The notes: a model not told the origin generated them from the letters alone. 64,000 bases of DNA from Lentzea albidocapillata (GCF_000719115.1 NZ_JOEA01000026.1:31353-95352); one strand, 5' to 3'. Counted from the first letter of the stretch, positions 27,306-36,231 are shown. Made by a program: numbers and translations.

Positions 27306-27590
27306 TCAGAACGTCCGGCATCCCGGTGCTCGAGGACGGGACTTGCCTGCGGAGTCAGGATTGCGCAGCCGCAGTTGTGCTGTGCGCTGGGCTCGTTCGC
27401 GGATCGAGAGCGATCGCGCCGGTGCCACCGACAGCGGCACCAGCGCGACGACCACGATCAACGTGAGGGCGAGCGCGGTCACGGCCGCGACGACCTCCAT
27501 CGGCGACGAGAACAACGTGAAGGCGTAGAGGGCAGGCAGGAAGACCGCGAGCGTCAACAGCGCTCGCTGCCTGGTCTCCAGCCGCCACAT
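27306..27590 (-). CDS. Small membrane protein, DUF6412-like
   Basis: This 94-residue protein has two hydrophobic helices (ALLTLAVFLPALYAFTLF and VVAAVTALALTLIVVVALVPLSV). The basic tail RAQRTAQLRLRNPDSAGKSRPRAPG fits DUF6412. It lies 38 bp upstream of the YidC paralogue, in the same direction. The two probably work together in the membrane, but no activity is known. Confidence 0.75.
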   Translation of the reverse strand: MWRLETRQRALLTLAVFLPALYAFTLFSSPMEVVAAVTALALTLIVVVALVPLSVAPARSLSIRERAQRTAQLRLRNPDSAGKSRPRAPGCRTF

Positions 27591-27618
27591 GCCTCGCAGA
27601 CTACCTTGCCCTCGCGGT

Positions 27619-28206
27619 TCACGACTCGACCAGGCCCGGCCGTTCAGGGTGGTCGTAGCGCACGAAGAGGTCGGCCACCGGGTCGTAGTCGTCGAACGCC
27701 GGCAGGGTCCACTCCTCGGCTGTCTTGCGTTTCAAAGCGCCGGGGGAGAGCCACAGGTGCACGGTGAGCTCGGCCGGCAGCCACCGGTCGAGCATCAGGG
27801 TGCCGTCCACGAGCACGACCCCGTTCTCCGGCACGTCGACGTACTCGGCGCGGCTGGCGCGGTCCGTGGCGGCGTTCCACAACGACGGCAGCACCTTGCC
27901 GTCCATCGCCGGGTCGAGGACCTCGCGCTGCAGGCCGCCGAAGTCGAACCAGTCGTGCCGGTACGAGTACGAGTCGGTGCGGCCGTGTTCCAGTCGCACC
28001 GAGGCCGGTCGCAGGAAGTCCTCAGTGGACACGCGTTGCACCGGGCGGCCCAAGGCGCGCAACGGTTCCACGACGGCGTCCGCGAGCTTGCCCGGTTCGG
28101 CCGCGGGCGCGCCGTCGATCAGGACGCGCACCCGGCCTGGCAGTGCTTCGACGCGGGAGACGATCTCGGCGACGAGCGTGTCGAACGTGAGCGGCCGTAC
28201 CTTCAC
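27619..28206 (-). CDS. Uridine-kinase-like protein with degenerate P-loop
   Basis: The start at GTG 28,206 overlaps the previous stop (GTGA) and gives 195 residues. The fold follows the nucleoside-kinase family: VRVLIDGAPAAEPGKLADAVVEPLRALGRPV, then STEDFLRPASVRLEHGR and DVPENGVVLVDGTLMLDR. The expected GxxGxGKT loop reads GAPAAEPGKL, so the GKT/S core is broken, although a Lys remains near its usual place. Actinobacteria have many uridine-kinase-like proteins with this loop. ATP use is therefore uncertain. It is co-transcribed with the DUF402 gene. Confidence 0.7.
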   Translation of the reverse strand: MKVRPLTFDTLVAEIVSRVEALPGRVRVLIDGAPAAEPGKLADAVVEPLRALGRPVQRVSTEDFLRPASVRLEHGRTDSYSYRHDWFDFGGLQREVLDPAMDGKVLPSLWNAATDRASRAEYVDVPENGVVLVDGTLMLDRWLPAELTVHLWLSPGALKRKTAEEWTLPAFDDYDPVADLFVRYDHPERPGLVES

Positions 28207-28745
28207 GGGTGCCAGTCCGCCCAGGCCGTGTCCCACCAGATCTCGCCGGACGCCAGCATCTTCTCGATCTTGAGCCCCTCGGCCCTGATCGCTTCGGCCT
28301 CGTCGGCGGAGTACTTGCCGGAGGCGACCTGCTCCTCGAACTCGTCGAGGTCGCGCTGTGCCCAGGTGCCGTCCGGCGCCAGCGTGTAGTCCAGCGCGTG
28401 GTCGAGGGTCTCGAACCCGTCCTCGACGCGGCGGTAGGGCGCCTGCAGGTTCAGGTAGTAGTTGCCGAACACCCGGCCCTCGCCCTTCCAGAACAGGTCG
28501 ACCGAGTAGGCGTCCTGCGGGCGGTGCAGCATGAGCTTGCCGTGACCGCGCCAGAAGCCGCGTTCGGGCTTGTCCCACGGGTGCGGGTGGTGGTGGTCGG
28601 GGTAGGTCAGCCGGGTGCCCGGCTCGACGAACACCGCGAGCAGTCCCGGCTCGTCGACGACCACTCTCGTCGGCATCTCCGACCAGACCTTGCCGTGCAG
28701 CACCTCACGCCGCACCACGACCTCACCGGGCGTGAACAACCTCAT
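28203..28745 (-). CDS. DUF402-family protein
   Basis: This 180-residue protein contains the DUF402 core (VEPGTRLTYPDHHHPHPWDKPERGFWRGHG, VFGNYYLNLQAPYRRVEDGFETLDHALDYTLAPDGTWAQRDLDEFE). Members of the family include FomD and phosphohydrolases acting on nucleotides with metal ligands in the late acidic cluster. The His cluster near residue 50 is notable. It overlaps the kinase-like gene by 4 bp and the FAD monooxygenase stop region by 23 bp, so all three may form one operon. The substrate is unknown. Confidence 0.8.
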   Translation of the reverse strand: MRLFTPGEVVVRREVLHGKVWSEMPTRVVVDEPGLLAVFVEPGTRLTYPDHHHPHPWDKPERGFWRGHGKLMLHRPQDAYSVDLFWKGEGRVFGNYYLNLQAPYRRVEDGFETLDHALDYTLAPDGTWAQRDLDEFEEQVASGKYSADEAEAIRAEGLKIEKMLASGEIWWDTAWADWHP

Positions 28746-29988
28746 GGTCAGAACTTACGTGATCACGCTCCGCCGCGTCCTCGGCGAGCATCTTCCGCTT
28801 GAGCACGGGCACGGCGTTGGTCACGCGCAGGAACGTCCGCGAGAACGCCGCCGCGACCCGTCCGATCACGGGCTTGTGGATCAGGCTGTTGCCGTCCATC
28901 ATCTCGCGCGACGCCTCCACGGCATGGAACCCGTACTCGATCATCTCCTGCTCGTACTCGCCGATCGCCTGCACGGCGTTCTCGCCCTCGGTGAGCTTGC
29001 GGCACAACAGTTCCGCGTCCCGCAGCGCCGTGTTGGCGCCGATGCCGCGGCCGGGCGTCATGAGGTGCACCGAGTCGCCGATCATCGTGACGTTGCTCGG
29101 CTGCCACGGCGGTGGCCGTTCGGACGTGCGGACCCTGATCTGGAACACGGTCTCCGGTGTGGCCAGCGCGAACAGCTTGCGCAGGTGCGGGTGGAACTTC
29201 GGGGTCAGGTTCAGCACGACCTGCTTGAGCTCGGCCTGGCTCATGTCCTTCATGTCCGGGAACTTGTCGTGCGAGGCCGCGTAGCCCCACATGATGTAGT
29301 CGTCCTCGACACCGATGCCGTCGAAGCGCATCACGTGGATGATCACGAACTCGCCGTGCGGCCCGAACAGCAACGTGATGCCGCCGTCGGCCAGCGGTGG
29401 CAGCAGCCTGGCGTTCTCGTCGGTCAGCGGCAGCTTGCCCGCGACCGACGTGATGCCGGTGTCGACCACCTTGGCGTCCGGCAGGTACTGCCTGCGCACC
29501 CTGGACTGCGCGCCGTCCGCGCCGACCAGCACGTCACCGGTCTCGGACGTGCCGTCGTCGAAGAACGCGGTGACGGTGCCGTCGTCGTTCTGGGTGAAGT
29601 GCGTGAACGTCCTGTCGAACCGGACGACGTCGTCCAGGCCGCCGAGCAACGCCGTGCGCATCGCGATCCGGCTGACCGACTTCTCGCTGCGGCTGTCGTC
29701 GCGGTCCGTCGCGATGTCGCCGACCAGCAGTTCCCTGTACTTCTCGGTGCGCATCGCTATCCGCCGCGGCGGCCGGGCGGTGGTGCGGACGAACTCGGCG
29801 AACACGTCCGGTGGCAGACAGCTGTGCAGCGCCTTGCTGCCGTCCGGGCTGATCCCGACCCGGTAACCGATCAACATGCTGCGCGGCGTGCGGTCGCGTT
29901 CGAACAGCGCGACGTCCACGCCGGCCTTCTTCAGCCCGTGCGCCAGGCACAGGCCACCGGTCCCCGCTCCGATGATGAGTACGCGCAT
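28723..29988 (-). CDS. FAD-dependent aromatic monooxygenase
   Basis: The start at ATG 29,988 behind AGGGGGATT gives 421 residues. Class A monooxygenase motifs are MRVLIIGAGTGGLCLAHGLKKAG (FAD), DVLVGADGAQSRVR (DG motif) and MIGDSVHLMTPGRGIGANTALRDAELL (GD motif). It should hydroxylate an aromatic or polyketide-like substrate using NAD(P)H and O2. The C-terminus lacks a thioredoxin-like domain. An imperfect palindrome immediately upstream is a probable operator. The downstream genes are DUF402 and a kinase-like protein. Confidence 0.82.
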   Translation of the reverse strand: MRVLIIGAGTGGLCLAHGLKKAGVDVALFERDRTPRSMLIGYRVGISPDGSKALHSCLPPDVFAEFVRTTARPPRRIAMRTEKYRELLVGDIATDRDDSRSEKSVSRIAMRTALLGGLDDVVRFDRTFTHFTQNDDGTVTAFFDDGTSETGDVLVGADGAQSRVRRQYLPDAKVVDTGITSVAGKLPLTDENARLLPPLADGGITLLFGPHGEFVIIHVMRFDGIGVEDDYIMWGYAASHDKFPDMKDMSQAELKQVVLNLTPKFHPHLRKLFALATPETVFQIRVRTSERPPPWQPSNVTMIGDSVHLMTPGRGIGANTALRDAELLCRKLTEGENAVQAIGEYEQEMIEYGFHAVEASREMMDGNSLIHKPVIGRVAAAFSRTFLRVTNAVPVLKRKMLAEDAAERDHVSSDHEVVHAR

Positions 29989-29998
29989 GACAATCCCC

Positions 29999-30019
29999 CT
30001 TGCCAAGTCTCTTAGCAAG
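29999..30019. promoter_or_regulatory. Imperfect palindrome upstream of the monooxygenase
   Basis: On the coding strand, CTTGCTAAG and CTTGGCAAG flank AGA; eight of nine positions pair. The site starts 11 bp before the ATG and would cover the start of transcription. TetR or MarR proteins bind sites of this form. The regulator is not identified. Confidence 0.55.
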
Positions 30020-30046
30020 GAAGATATTCAGTTTGCGAGAGTCTTG

Positions 30047-31495
30047 TCAATCGTCCTGACTGAGTCTCCGGAGGCGCGCGGTGGCGATGGCGAGCCTGAC
30101 GTCGTCCGGCGGCAACAGCTTGACCAGCTGTTCCAGCGCCTCGACGTCGTGTTCGCCCGAGTCGGTCTGGGTGAACGTCCACAGCGCGTTCGCGTCGCCG
30201 CGCTGCAGGACCGCCTTGCGCACCCCGGTCGCCAGGTCGTCCCGCTCGGCCAGCACGACGGGTGCCTCGGAGCGGCGCAGCAGCGAGCCGCGGTACCTGC
30301 TCACGGCCAGCGGCACGTCAGCGGCCCTGAGGGCGGCCCGCACCGCCAGGAAGTCGGTCTCGACGTCGGCGGTGAGGCGGTACGGCCTGGTCGCGAGGAC
30401 GTCCGGGCCCAGCTGGGCGCGCAGCCGGTGCAGCTCGGCGCGCACGGTCGTGGGGTTGCCGCGCTCGCCGTAGAGGCGCAACGCGAGCTGGTCGGCCGTC
30501 AGCCTGCCCTGCAACGTCAGCGCCGCCAGGATCTCCGCGTGCCGCAACGAGATCGGCACCTCGCGGCCGTCCAGCACGACCTTGGGCTCCGGCAGCAGGA
30601 ACGACAGCGACAGCACGCTGCGCCGCACGTGCCGTTGCCGGGGAATGCGCAGCAGATAGCCGTGGGCGAGCGGCTCCAGCACCGCCTCGCGGCCGTCCGG
30701 GAGCTCGACCCGGTCCGCGGAGACGTCGACGCGCGAGGGCAGCAGTCCGTACGGCTCGACGGCCACGACCCGGCCGGTCGGGCTGAGCAACGCGCCGGGC
30801 TCGCCGCGCAACGCGATCAGGTGGCGCATGTTGCGCGCCCGCAGTTCCTCGTCCTGCGCGTGCATCCGGGCGAGCATCTCCGACTCGGCGAGGCGGGACG
30901 ACGCCGAGACCAGCGCCACCATCGAGGGATGGACTGTCTCGATCGGGCCGCTGAGGTCGACGACCCCGATCGTGGTGCCCGTGTCGGGGTCGTGGATCGG
31001 GCTCGCCGCGCAGGTCCAGTGGTGGTAGGTCCGCACCAGGTGCTCGGCCGAGTGGACCGTGACGGGGGAGTTCACCGCCAGCGCCGTGCCCATCCCGTTC
31101 GTCCCCGCCGCACCCTCCGACCAGAGCGTTCCCTCTGCCAGGCCGACGTCCTCGGCACTGCCGCGGGTGTCTTTGGCCCCCTCGCACCACAGGACGTGGC
31201 CCTGGGCGTCCGCGACGATCATGATGTGCTTCGCCTCTTCCGCGAAGCCCAGCAACGTCTCGCGCAGCAGCGGCAGCGTCGGGTACAGCGGATGCCGTTT
31301 GCGCAGGTCGGAAAGCTCGTCTGCGGCGAACACGGTCGGCGCGGTGTGCAGGTCGGGATCGACGTTGGCGGCGAGTGACCGTTGCCACGACGCGGAAATC
31401 ACTGAGCGTGGCAAATCAACCGTGTGAGTCCCACTCAGCACGGCATCTCTGACTCGACTCAGCAACAGTGCGTGTTGCCCGGGTTCGTGGCTCAC
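30047..31495 (-). CDS. GAF-domain transcriptional regulator, AcoR-like without AAA domain
   Basis: The start chosen is GTG 31,495 (482 residues). An N-terminal GAF domain (IMIVADAQGHVLWCEGAKDTRGSAEDVGLAEGTLWSEGAAGTNGMGTAL) is followed by a second sensor segment. The C-terminal DNA-binding region (ISLRHAEILAALTLQGRLTADQLALRLYGERGNPTTVRAELHRLRAQLG) is of winged-helix type. In many actinomycetes this regulator faces an aldehyde dehydrogenase gene and switches it on. Here the same neighbour is present, but that enzyme has lost its catalytic residues. Confidence 0.85.
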   Translation of the reverse strand: MSHEPGQHALLLSRVRDAVLSGTHTVDLPRSVISASWQRSLAANVDPDLHTAPTVFAADELSDLRKRHPLYPTLPLLRETLLGFAEEAKHIMIVADAQGHVLWCEGAKDTRGSAEDVGLAEGTLWSEGAAGTNGMGTALAVNSPVTVHSAEHLVRTYHHWTCAASPIHDPDTGTTIGVVDLSGPIETVHPSMVALVSASSRLAESEMLARMHAQDEELRARNMRHLIALRGEPGALLSPTGRVVAVEPYGLLPSRVDVSADRVELPDGREAVLEPLAHGYLLRIPRQRHVRRSVLSLSFLLPEPKVVLDGREVPISLRHAEILAALTLQGRLTADQLALRLYGERGNPTTVRAELHRLRAQLGPDVLATRPYRLTADVETDFLAVRAALRAADVPLAVSRYRGSLLRRSEAPVVLAERDDLATGVRKAVLQRGDANALWTFTQTDSGEHDVEALEQLVKLLPPDDVRLAIATARLRRLSQDD

Positions 31496-31599
31496 TGATC
31501 CATCCACGGCTTGCAACGAGCATGCAACGTTCTGCTGCCTACTTTCTCACTTTGCCCACCCCAGGCATCGAGTGGGCCATCTCTGGCAGGGAGTCGAGA

Positions 31600-32925
31600 A
31601 TGACGCAGTACGCGGCACCGGGGCAGCCCGGCAGTGTGGTCGCGTACCGGGCGAGGTACGACCACTTCATCGGCGGCGACTACGTGTCGCCCGTTACCGG
31701 CGAGTACGTCGAGAACGTCACCCCGGTGACCGGCGACGTCTTCACCGAGGTCGCCCGTGGCACCGACGCCGACCGCGCCCGTGCGATGCACGCGGCCAGT
31801 GGCGCCGCCCGCGCGTGGGGGAACACCACGCCCCGAGAGCGTGCCACCGTGCTGTGCGAGATCGCGGACCGCATCGAGGAGCACGCAACCGAACTCGCCG
31901 TCGCCGAGACGTGGGACAACGGCAAGCCTGTGCGTGAGGCCCTGGTCGCCGACGTGCCCATGCTGATCGAGCTGTTCCGCCAGTACGCCGCCGTCGTCCG
32001 CGCCGAGGTGGGCGAGGTCGAGCAGCTCGGCCGCAGCACCTTCGACTACCGCTCGTTCCAGCCGATCGGCGTGGTGCACGAGCGCATCTCGTGGACGTTC
32101 CCGCTGATGAACGCCTGCCGCGTGCTCGCACCCGCGCTGGCCGCCGGCAACGCGGTGGTGCTGGAGCCCGCCCTGCAGACCCCGGCGTCGATCCACGTCC
32201 TGCTGGGCGTGATCGCCGACCTGATGCCGCCCGGCGTCGTCAACGTCGTCACCGGCTCCGACGACCACCCCCTCGTCGCCGGCCGCTGCCCGAACATCTT
32301 CTTCTCCGACGTCACGGCGCGGCGCGACGGCTTCCTGGACAAGGCGCTGGAGGGCTTCGCGATGTTCGCGGCCAACCAGGGCGAGAGCTCCACGGCCCCG
32401 TCGCGCGCGTTGATCCAGACTGCCGTCTACGAGGAGTTCCTGCACCTCGCGACGGTCCGCACGGAGGAGTTGCGTTCGGGCGACCCGCTCGACACGGACA
32501 CGATGGTCGGCGCTGTCGTGAGCCTTGCGCAGCGCGATCGAGTCCTTGCGTACGTGGAGCGCGGCAAGGCCGAGGGCGCCCGCCTGGTGACCGGCGGCGA
32601 GGCCTCCGGTCACTTCGTGCAGCCCACGATCTTCGAGGGCGACCACCGTTCGGGCGTGTTCGCCGACGACCTGCTCGGTCCCGTCGTGTCGGTGACCAGG
32701 TTCGACGACCTCGATGACGCCGTCAAGATCGCCAACGAGTCCGTCGCCCAGCTCGGCGCCGGCATCTGGTGCCGCGACGTCACGCTCGCGCACAACGCCG
32801 GCCAGGACCTGCACGCCGAACGGGTGTGGGTCAACAACTACTCCCCGTACCCGGCGAACACCGCCGTGCTCGCCGAGTACCGCCGCGTGAAGCACCTGCT
32901 GGTCAGCTACTCCGACCGCGGGTAG
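31600..32925 (+). CDS. Aldehyde dehydrogenase homologue lacking catalytic residues (pseudoenzyme)
   Basis: The start at ATG 31,600 matches the family N-terminus (MTQYAAPGQPGSVVAYRARYDHFIGG) and gives 441 residues; about 505 are usual. Compared with active relatives, PWNFP reads SWTFP (Thr166 for the catalytic-site Asn) and VVLKPAEQTP reads VVLEPALQTP (Glu189 for the NAD-binding Lys). The segment with the Rossmann GxTxxG and catalytic Glu (LELGGKSP) is deleted around 218-232. NQGEVCTCPSR reads NQGESSTAPSR, so catalytic Cys is Ser264. A C-terminal block is missing too. The frame is intact with normal high-GC codon use, so it may be kept as a non-enzymatic protein. Confidence 0.85.
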   Translation: MTQYAAPGQPGSVVAYRARYDHFIGGDYVSPVTGEYVENVTPVTGDVFTEVARGTDADRARAMHAASGAARAWGNTTPRERATVLCEIADRIEEHATELAVAETWDNGKPVREALVADVPMLIELFRQYAAVVRAEVGEVEQLGRSTFDYRSFQPIGVVHERISWTFPLMNACRVLAPALAAGNAVVLEPALQTPASIHVLLGVIADLMPPGVVNVVTGSDDHPLVAGRCPNIFFSDVTARRDGFLDKALEGFAMFAANQGESSTAPSRALIQTAVYEEFLHLATVRTEELRSGDPLDTDTMVGAVVSLAQRDRVLAYVERGKAEGARLVTGGEASGHFVQPTIFEGDHRSGVFADDLLGPVVSVTRFDDLDDAVKIANESVAQLGAGIWCRDVTLAHNAGQDLHAERVWVNNYSPYPANTAVLAEYRRVKHLLVSYSDRG

Positions 32926-32940
32926 AGGTCTTTCCAGGCG

Positions 32941-34509
32941 CTACTTCTTCCACGGCACCTGGGTGCTCGCGTAGAAGTTGACGCCCTGCACCTTCCAGCG
33001 TGGTCCCTGCGCGCCCAGGCGCGGGGCGAAGCGGTCCCAGTTGTGGACGGCTGCCGGAGACCAGCCGAGCTCGGCCGCGACCGGAAGCCTCGGGAACGCC
33101 ATGTACTCGATGTCGGCGGACGTCCGGATCGTCTCCGTCCACAGTGGAGCTTCGACGCCGCGGACGTTGGCCTCGGTCACGCCGTTCAGGTACGCGCCGG
33201 GGTTCCAGCTGTACGCGTCCCTGACCTCCACGAGGCCCGCCCAGTCCAGGCCGAGCTTGGTGTTCTTGTCGTACTTCATGTCGAGGTAGATACGGTTCGC
33301 CGGCGACATCAGGACCTTGTTGCCGCGCTGGGCCGCCGCTGCCACGTTGGCGTCGGTCGTCGTGGTGCCCCAGAACTGCGGCACGACTGCCGTGTCCTTG
33401 GTGGTCTTGATGAACTCGTGCCAGCCGACGGTGGTCTTGCCGTACTTCTTCACGATGGGCAGGACCCGGTTCATAAACGTCACGTAGTCCGCGTCAGGGG
33501 TACTGAGCGCCTCGTCGCCGCCGATGTGGAAGTACGGGCCGGGCGTGATCGCGGAGACCTCCCGGACCACGTCCTCGACGAACTTGTAGGTGACGTCCTT
33601 GTTGATGCACAGGGAACTGAAGCCGACCTCGGTGCCGGTGTAGAGCGGGCGCTTCTTGTCGTCGCAGTTCAGCTCGGCGTAGCTCGCCTGGGCGGCGTTG
33701 GTGTGGCCCGGCATGTCGAACTCGGGGATGACCGTGATGCCCCTGCTCGCCGCGTAGGCGACGATGTCCTTGTACTGGTCCTGGGTGTAGAAGAGCTTGC
33801 CCGTCCGGCCACCCACCTCCGTGCTGCCGCCGATCCTGGTCAGCTCGGGCCAACTCTTGATCTCCAGTCGCCAGCCCTGGTCGTCCGACAGGTGGAGGTG
33901 GAAGTAGTTGATCTTGAAGGCGGCGATCTGGTTGATGTAGCGCTTCACCTGGTCCGGGGTGAAGAAGTGGCGGGAGACGTCGAGCATCGCGCCCCGGTGG
34001 TGGTACCTGGGGTGGTCCAGGATGCTGGCGCCCGGCACCGTCCACGGGCCTGGTTGCCTGGTTTTGGCCTCGGCCCTGGGCGGGAGGAGCTGGCGCAGGG
34101 TCGCGATGCCGTTGAAGTGGCCGGCCGAGGAGTTCGCCCGGATGACCACCTGCTTCGGTGTTACGTCCAGTTGGTAGCCCTCTGGACCGGTTTTGGGGTC
34201 CGCGCCGCCGGTCAGGACCACGCCCTCGCCGGAGACGCTGTCCGTGATCGGCAGTGCGTAGCCCGTGGAGGGGCGGAGGATTCTCGCCAGCAGTTCGGCC
34301 GGTTTGCGGGCGTCCTGGGTGGCCAGCTGGATCCTGGCGGCCGGGGTGAGGGTGAAGGTGATGTCCGGGCGGGGCTGTACCCGGACCGGCTGGGGGACCA
34401 GCTCTTGCAGGGTGGTCGGGGCTGCCGCGTCTGCTGTGTTGGTCACCAGCACTCCTGATCCGGCGATCACCAGTGCCGCTAGTGCGGCCTGCAGTTGTGT
34501 TGCTTTCAC
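32941..34509 (-). CDS. Secreted beta-N-acetylhexosaminidase (GH20)
   Basis: The start at GTG 34,509 after GGAGGA gives 522 residues with a signal peptide (VKATQLQAALAALVIAGSGVLV, cleavage near ADAAA). A GH20b domain is followed by the catalytic barrel. HIGGDEA holds the Asp-Glu pair (about D332/E333) for substrate-assisted hydrolysis, and FHLHLSDDQGWRLEI and PEFDMPGHTNAA line the site. It releases N-acetylglucosamine from chitin oligomers or peptidoglycan fragments outside the cell. A DasR-like site upstream agrees with N-acetylglucosamine control. Confidence 0.93.
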   Translation of the reverse strand: MKATQLQAALAALVIAGSGVLVTNTADAAAPTTLQELVPQPVRVQPRPDITFTLTPAARIQLATQDARKPAELLARILRPSTGYALPITDSVSGEGVVLTGGADPKTGPEGYQLDVTPKQVVIRANSSAGHFNGIATLRQLLPPRAEAKTRQPGPWTVPGASILDHPRYHHRGAMLDVSRHFFTPDQVKRYINQIAAFKINYFHLHLSDDQGWRLEIKSWPELTRIGGSTEVGGRTGKLFYTQDQYKDIVAYAASRGITVIPEFDMPGHTNAAQASYAELNCDDKKRPLYTGTEVGFSSLCINKDVTYKFVEDVVREVSAITPGPYFHIGGDEALSTPDADYVTFMNRVLPIVKKYGKTTVGWHEFIKTTKDTAVVPQFWGTTTTDANVAAAAQRGNKVLMSPANRIYLDMKYDKNTKLGLDWAGLVEVRDAYSWNPGAYLNGVTEANVRGVEAPLWTETIRTSADIEYMAFPRLPVAAELGWSPAAVHNWDRFAPRLGAQGPRWKVQGVNFYASTQVPWKK

Positions 34510-34579
34510 GCCATCCTCCACAGGGCACGGGGGGACTTGGCGGCGTTCGGTCACGGTTTCAGGGGTGGGGTTTCGGTGT

Positions 34580-34595
34580 CAAGGTTCAGACCAAT
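34580..34595 (-). promoter_or_regulatory. DasR-like dre site upstream of the hexosaminidase
   Basis: On the coding strand ATTGGTCTGAACCTTG matches 10 of 16 positions of the dre consensus (remembered as ACTGGTCTAGACCACT), including TGGTCT and ACC. It lies 71 bp upstream of the GTG start. DasR is the GntR regulator of N-acetylglucosamine metabolism in actinomycetes. Confidence 0.55.
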
Positions 34596-34607
34596 TTCGC
34601 CACCTTG

Positions 34608-36080
34608 CTAGAGGTGTTCCTTGCTCAGCTTGTGCCACAGGGCCGGGAGGGCGGCTTCCGTCTTGTGCGCCAGCTCCACTTCTTTGCCGTAGAGCAGGCC
34701 GAACGTGAAGCCGTTCTCGTCACCCCTGCCGAGCTCCAGCAGGACCGGGCGGGCGACCACCGAGTCCTGGTGGTCGCCCAGCAGGGTCTGGACGTCCTTC
34801 GCCCGCTTGCGCAACGCCTTGGCGTGCTTGCCCAGTGCGGGCTCGGCGACCTCGGCCGAGTAGCGGAGCCGTTTCGCCGCCTTGCGGGCCTCGTGGAGGG
34901 GTTCGTCGCTGTCGCTGGTGGCGAGTGCCTCCTCGACGCGGACGTCCAGGCGGTGGCGGGCTTTTTCCACCAGGCGCGGGAGGACGTCCTTCGCCTTGCC
35001 TGAGGCCGAGGACGTGAGTGGAGGCGTGGTCAGCAGCGTGTCGATGGTGTTGAGGAGGGTGAAGTAGCGCCCGCTGTTCAGCGCGGCCACGGAGTCCTTG
35101 TGCGCCTTGGCTTCCAGCGGGGCGAAGTGGCGGGTCAAGCGGGCGGCCACGTCGCCGAGGACCAGTTCTGACGGGAGGGCGTGCAGGCCTTCCTCGAAGC
35201 GCATGCGGAGTACTTCCAGGTCGCGCGAGCTGCCCAGAACGGAGGCCAGCCACTTCAGTTCGTCGGTCAGGGCGCGGGTCTGTTCGCGGTCGACGATCTT
35301 GCCGAAGGCCTGGAGGGCCGAGCGCATGCGGCGGGTGGCCACCCGCATCTGGTGGACGGCGTCGTCCTCGTCGCGGCGGACTCGCGGGTCCTGGTTCTGG
35401 AGTGCTGCTCGTTGTTCGTAGAGGTAGGCGAGGACCACGTCGCCTGCCGTCGGCTTCTTGCCGAGGGTGGGGCCGGAGTCCCGTTTCACGCCGATCACCT
35501 GCGAGAGCTTGGACTTCGAGGACGACGGGACGATGCCCGCGTCGCCCAGGTGGCGTTCCACGGTGTCGAGGAGGGCGCGGTCGCCGTTTTCGCCCAGTTC
35601 CACCTCGATCTCGCGCCATGAGGTGGTCTTGGTGGAGGAGCCCATGGTCTGGGCGGTGACCACGTCGTCGACCACCTCGGCGAGCATGTCGCCCTTGCCG
35701 TTGGTCAGTTGCCAGCGGCGGCGGTTCGTGCGGATCTCGGCCACCGGGCTCAGGTCGCCGCCCCTGGTGTGGGCGCGGACCAGGGAGGAGAGGTCCTTCG
35801 GGGGCTTCTTCACAGCGCGGCCCAGAGGGACGCGGAGTTCCTGGCGGGAGTCCTCACCTGCCGGGAGTTTGAGGTGCCAGCCCTCGTCGTCGCCGCCCAC
35901 CCGCCTGCGCAGCGTCACGCCGGCGCGGGCCAGGCGGTAGTCGTCGGTGTCGAAGTAGGTGGCTTCGAGGTCGAACTCCTCTGGGCCGGTCGCCACGCCG
36001 GTGATCTCGGTGAGGTCCGGCAGACTCGCGTCCGATGGTGCCTCGTACTTGCGCTCGGTCTCAGTAACGGAGGTCGCCAT
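34608..36080 (-). CDS. CYTH and CHAD domain protein
   Basis: This 490-residue protein has an N-terminal CYTH domain of about 200 residues with the ETERKYE signature (TETERKYEAP) and the acidic/basic tunnel residues for triphosphate and metal binding (ATYFDTDDYRLARAGVTLRRR, GWHLKLP). The C-terminal 280 residues form a CHAD helical bundle with conserved His and Lys/Arg (VHQMRVATRRMRSALQAFG, ARKAAKRLRYSAEVA, LGDHQDSVVAR). CHAD binds polyphosphate and targets proteins to polyphosphate granules; CYTH may hydrolyse triphosphates. The gene appears monocistronic. Confidence 0.9.
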   Translation of the reverse strand: MATSVTETERKYEAPSDASLPDLTEITGVATGPEEFDLEATYFDTDDYRLARAGVTLRRRVGGDDEGWHLKLPAGEDSRQELRVPLGRAVKKPPKDLSSLVRAHTRGGDLSPVAEIRTNRRRWQLTNGKGDMLAEVVDDVVTAQTMGSSTKTTSWREIEVELGENGDRALLDTVERHLGDAGIVPSSSKSKLSQVIGVKRDSGPTLGKKPTAGDVVLAYLYEQRAALQNQDPRVRRDEDDAVHQMRVATRRMRSALQAFGKIVDREQTRALTDELKWLASVLGSSRDLEVLRMRFEEGLHALPSELVLGDVAARLTRHFAPLEAKAHKDSVAALNSGRYFTLLNTIDTLLTTPPLTSSASGKAKDVLPRLVEKARHRLDVRVEEALATSDSDEPLHEARKAAKRLRYSAEVAEPALGKHAKALRKRAKDVQTLLGDHQDSVVARPVLLELGRGDENGFTFGLLYGKEVELAHKTEAALPALWHKLSKEHL

Positions 36081-36231
36081 TTTCTATTAATACCCCGTTC
36101 TGTCCGGGTTCACTCAGCGCGGTGACGGTGCGTGAGGGTGGGTGCCACGGCCGGGCGGAACCACGCCTCTAATGCGTGCATTCGTCGGGTACCCGCTTTT
36201 CCCGGTCCACAATGTCCGGTTCGCTGGTCGC

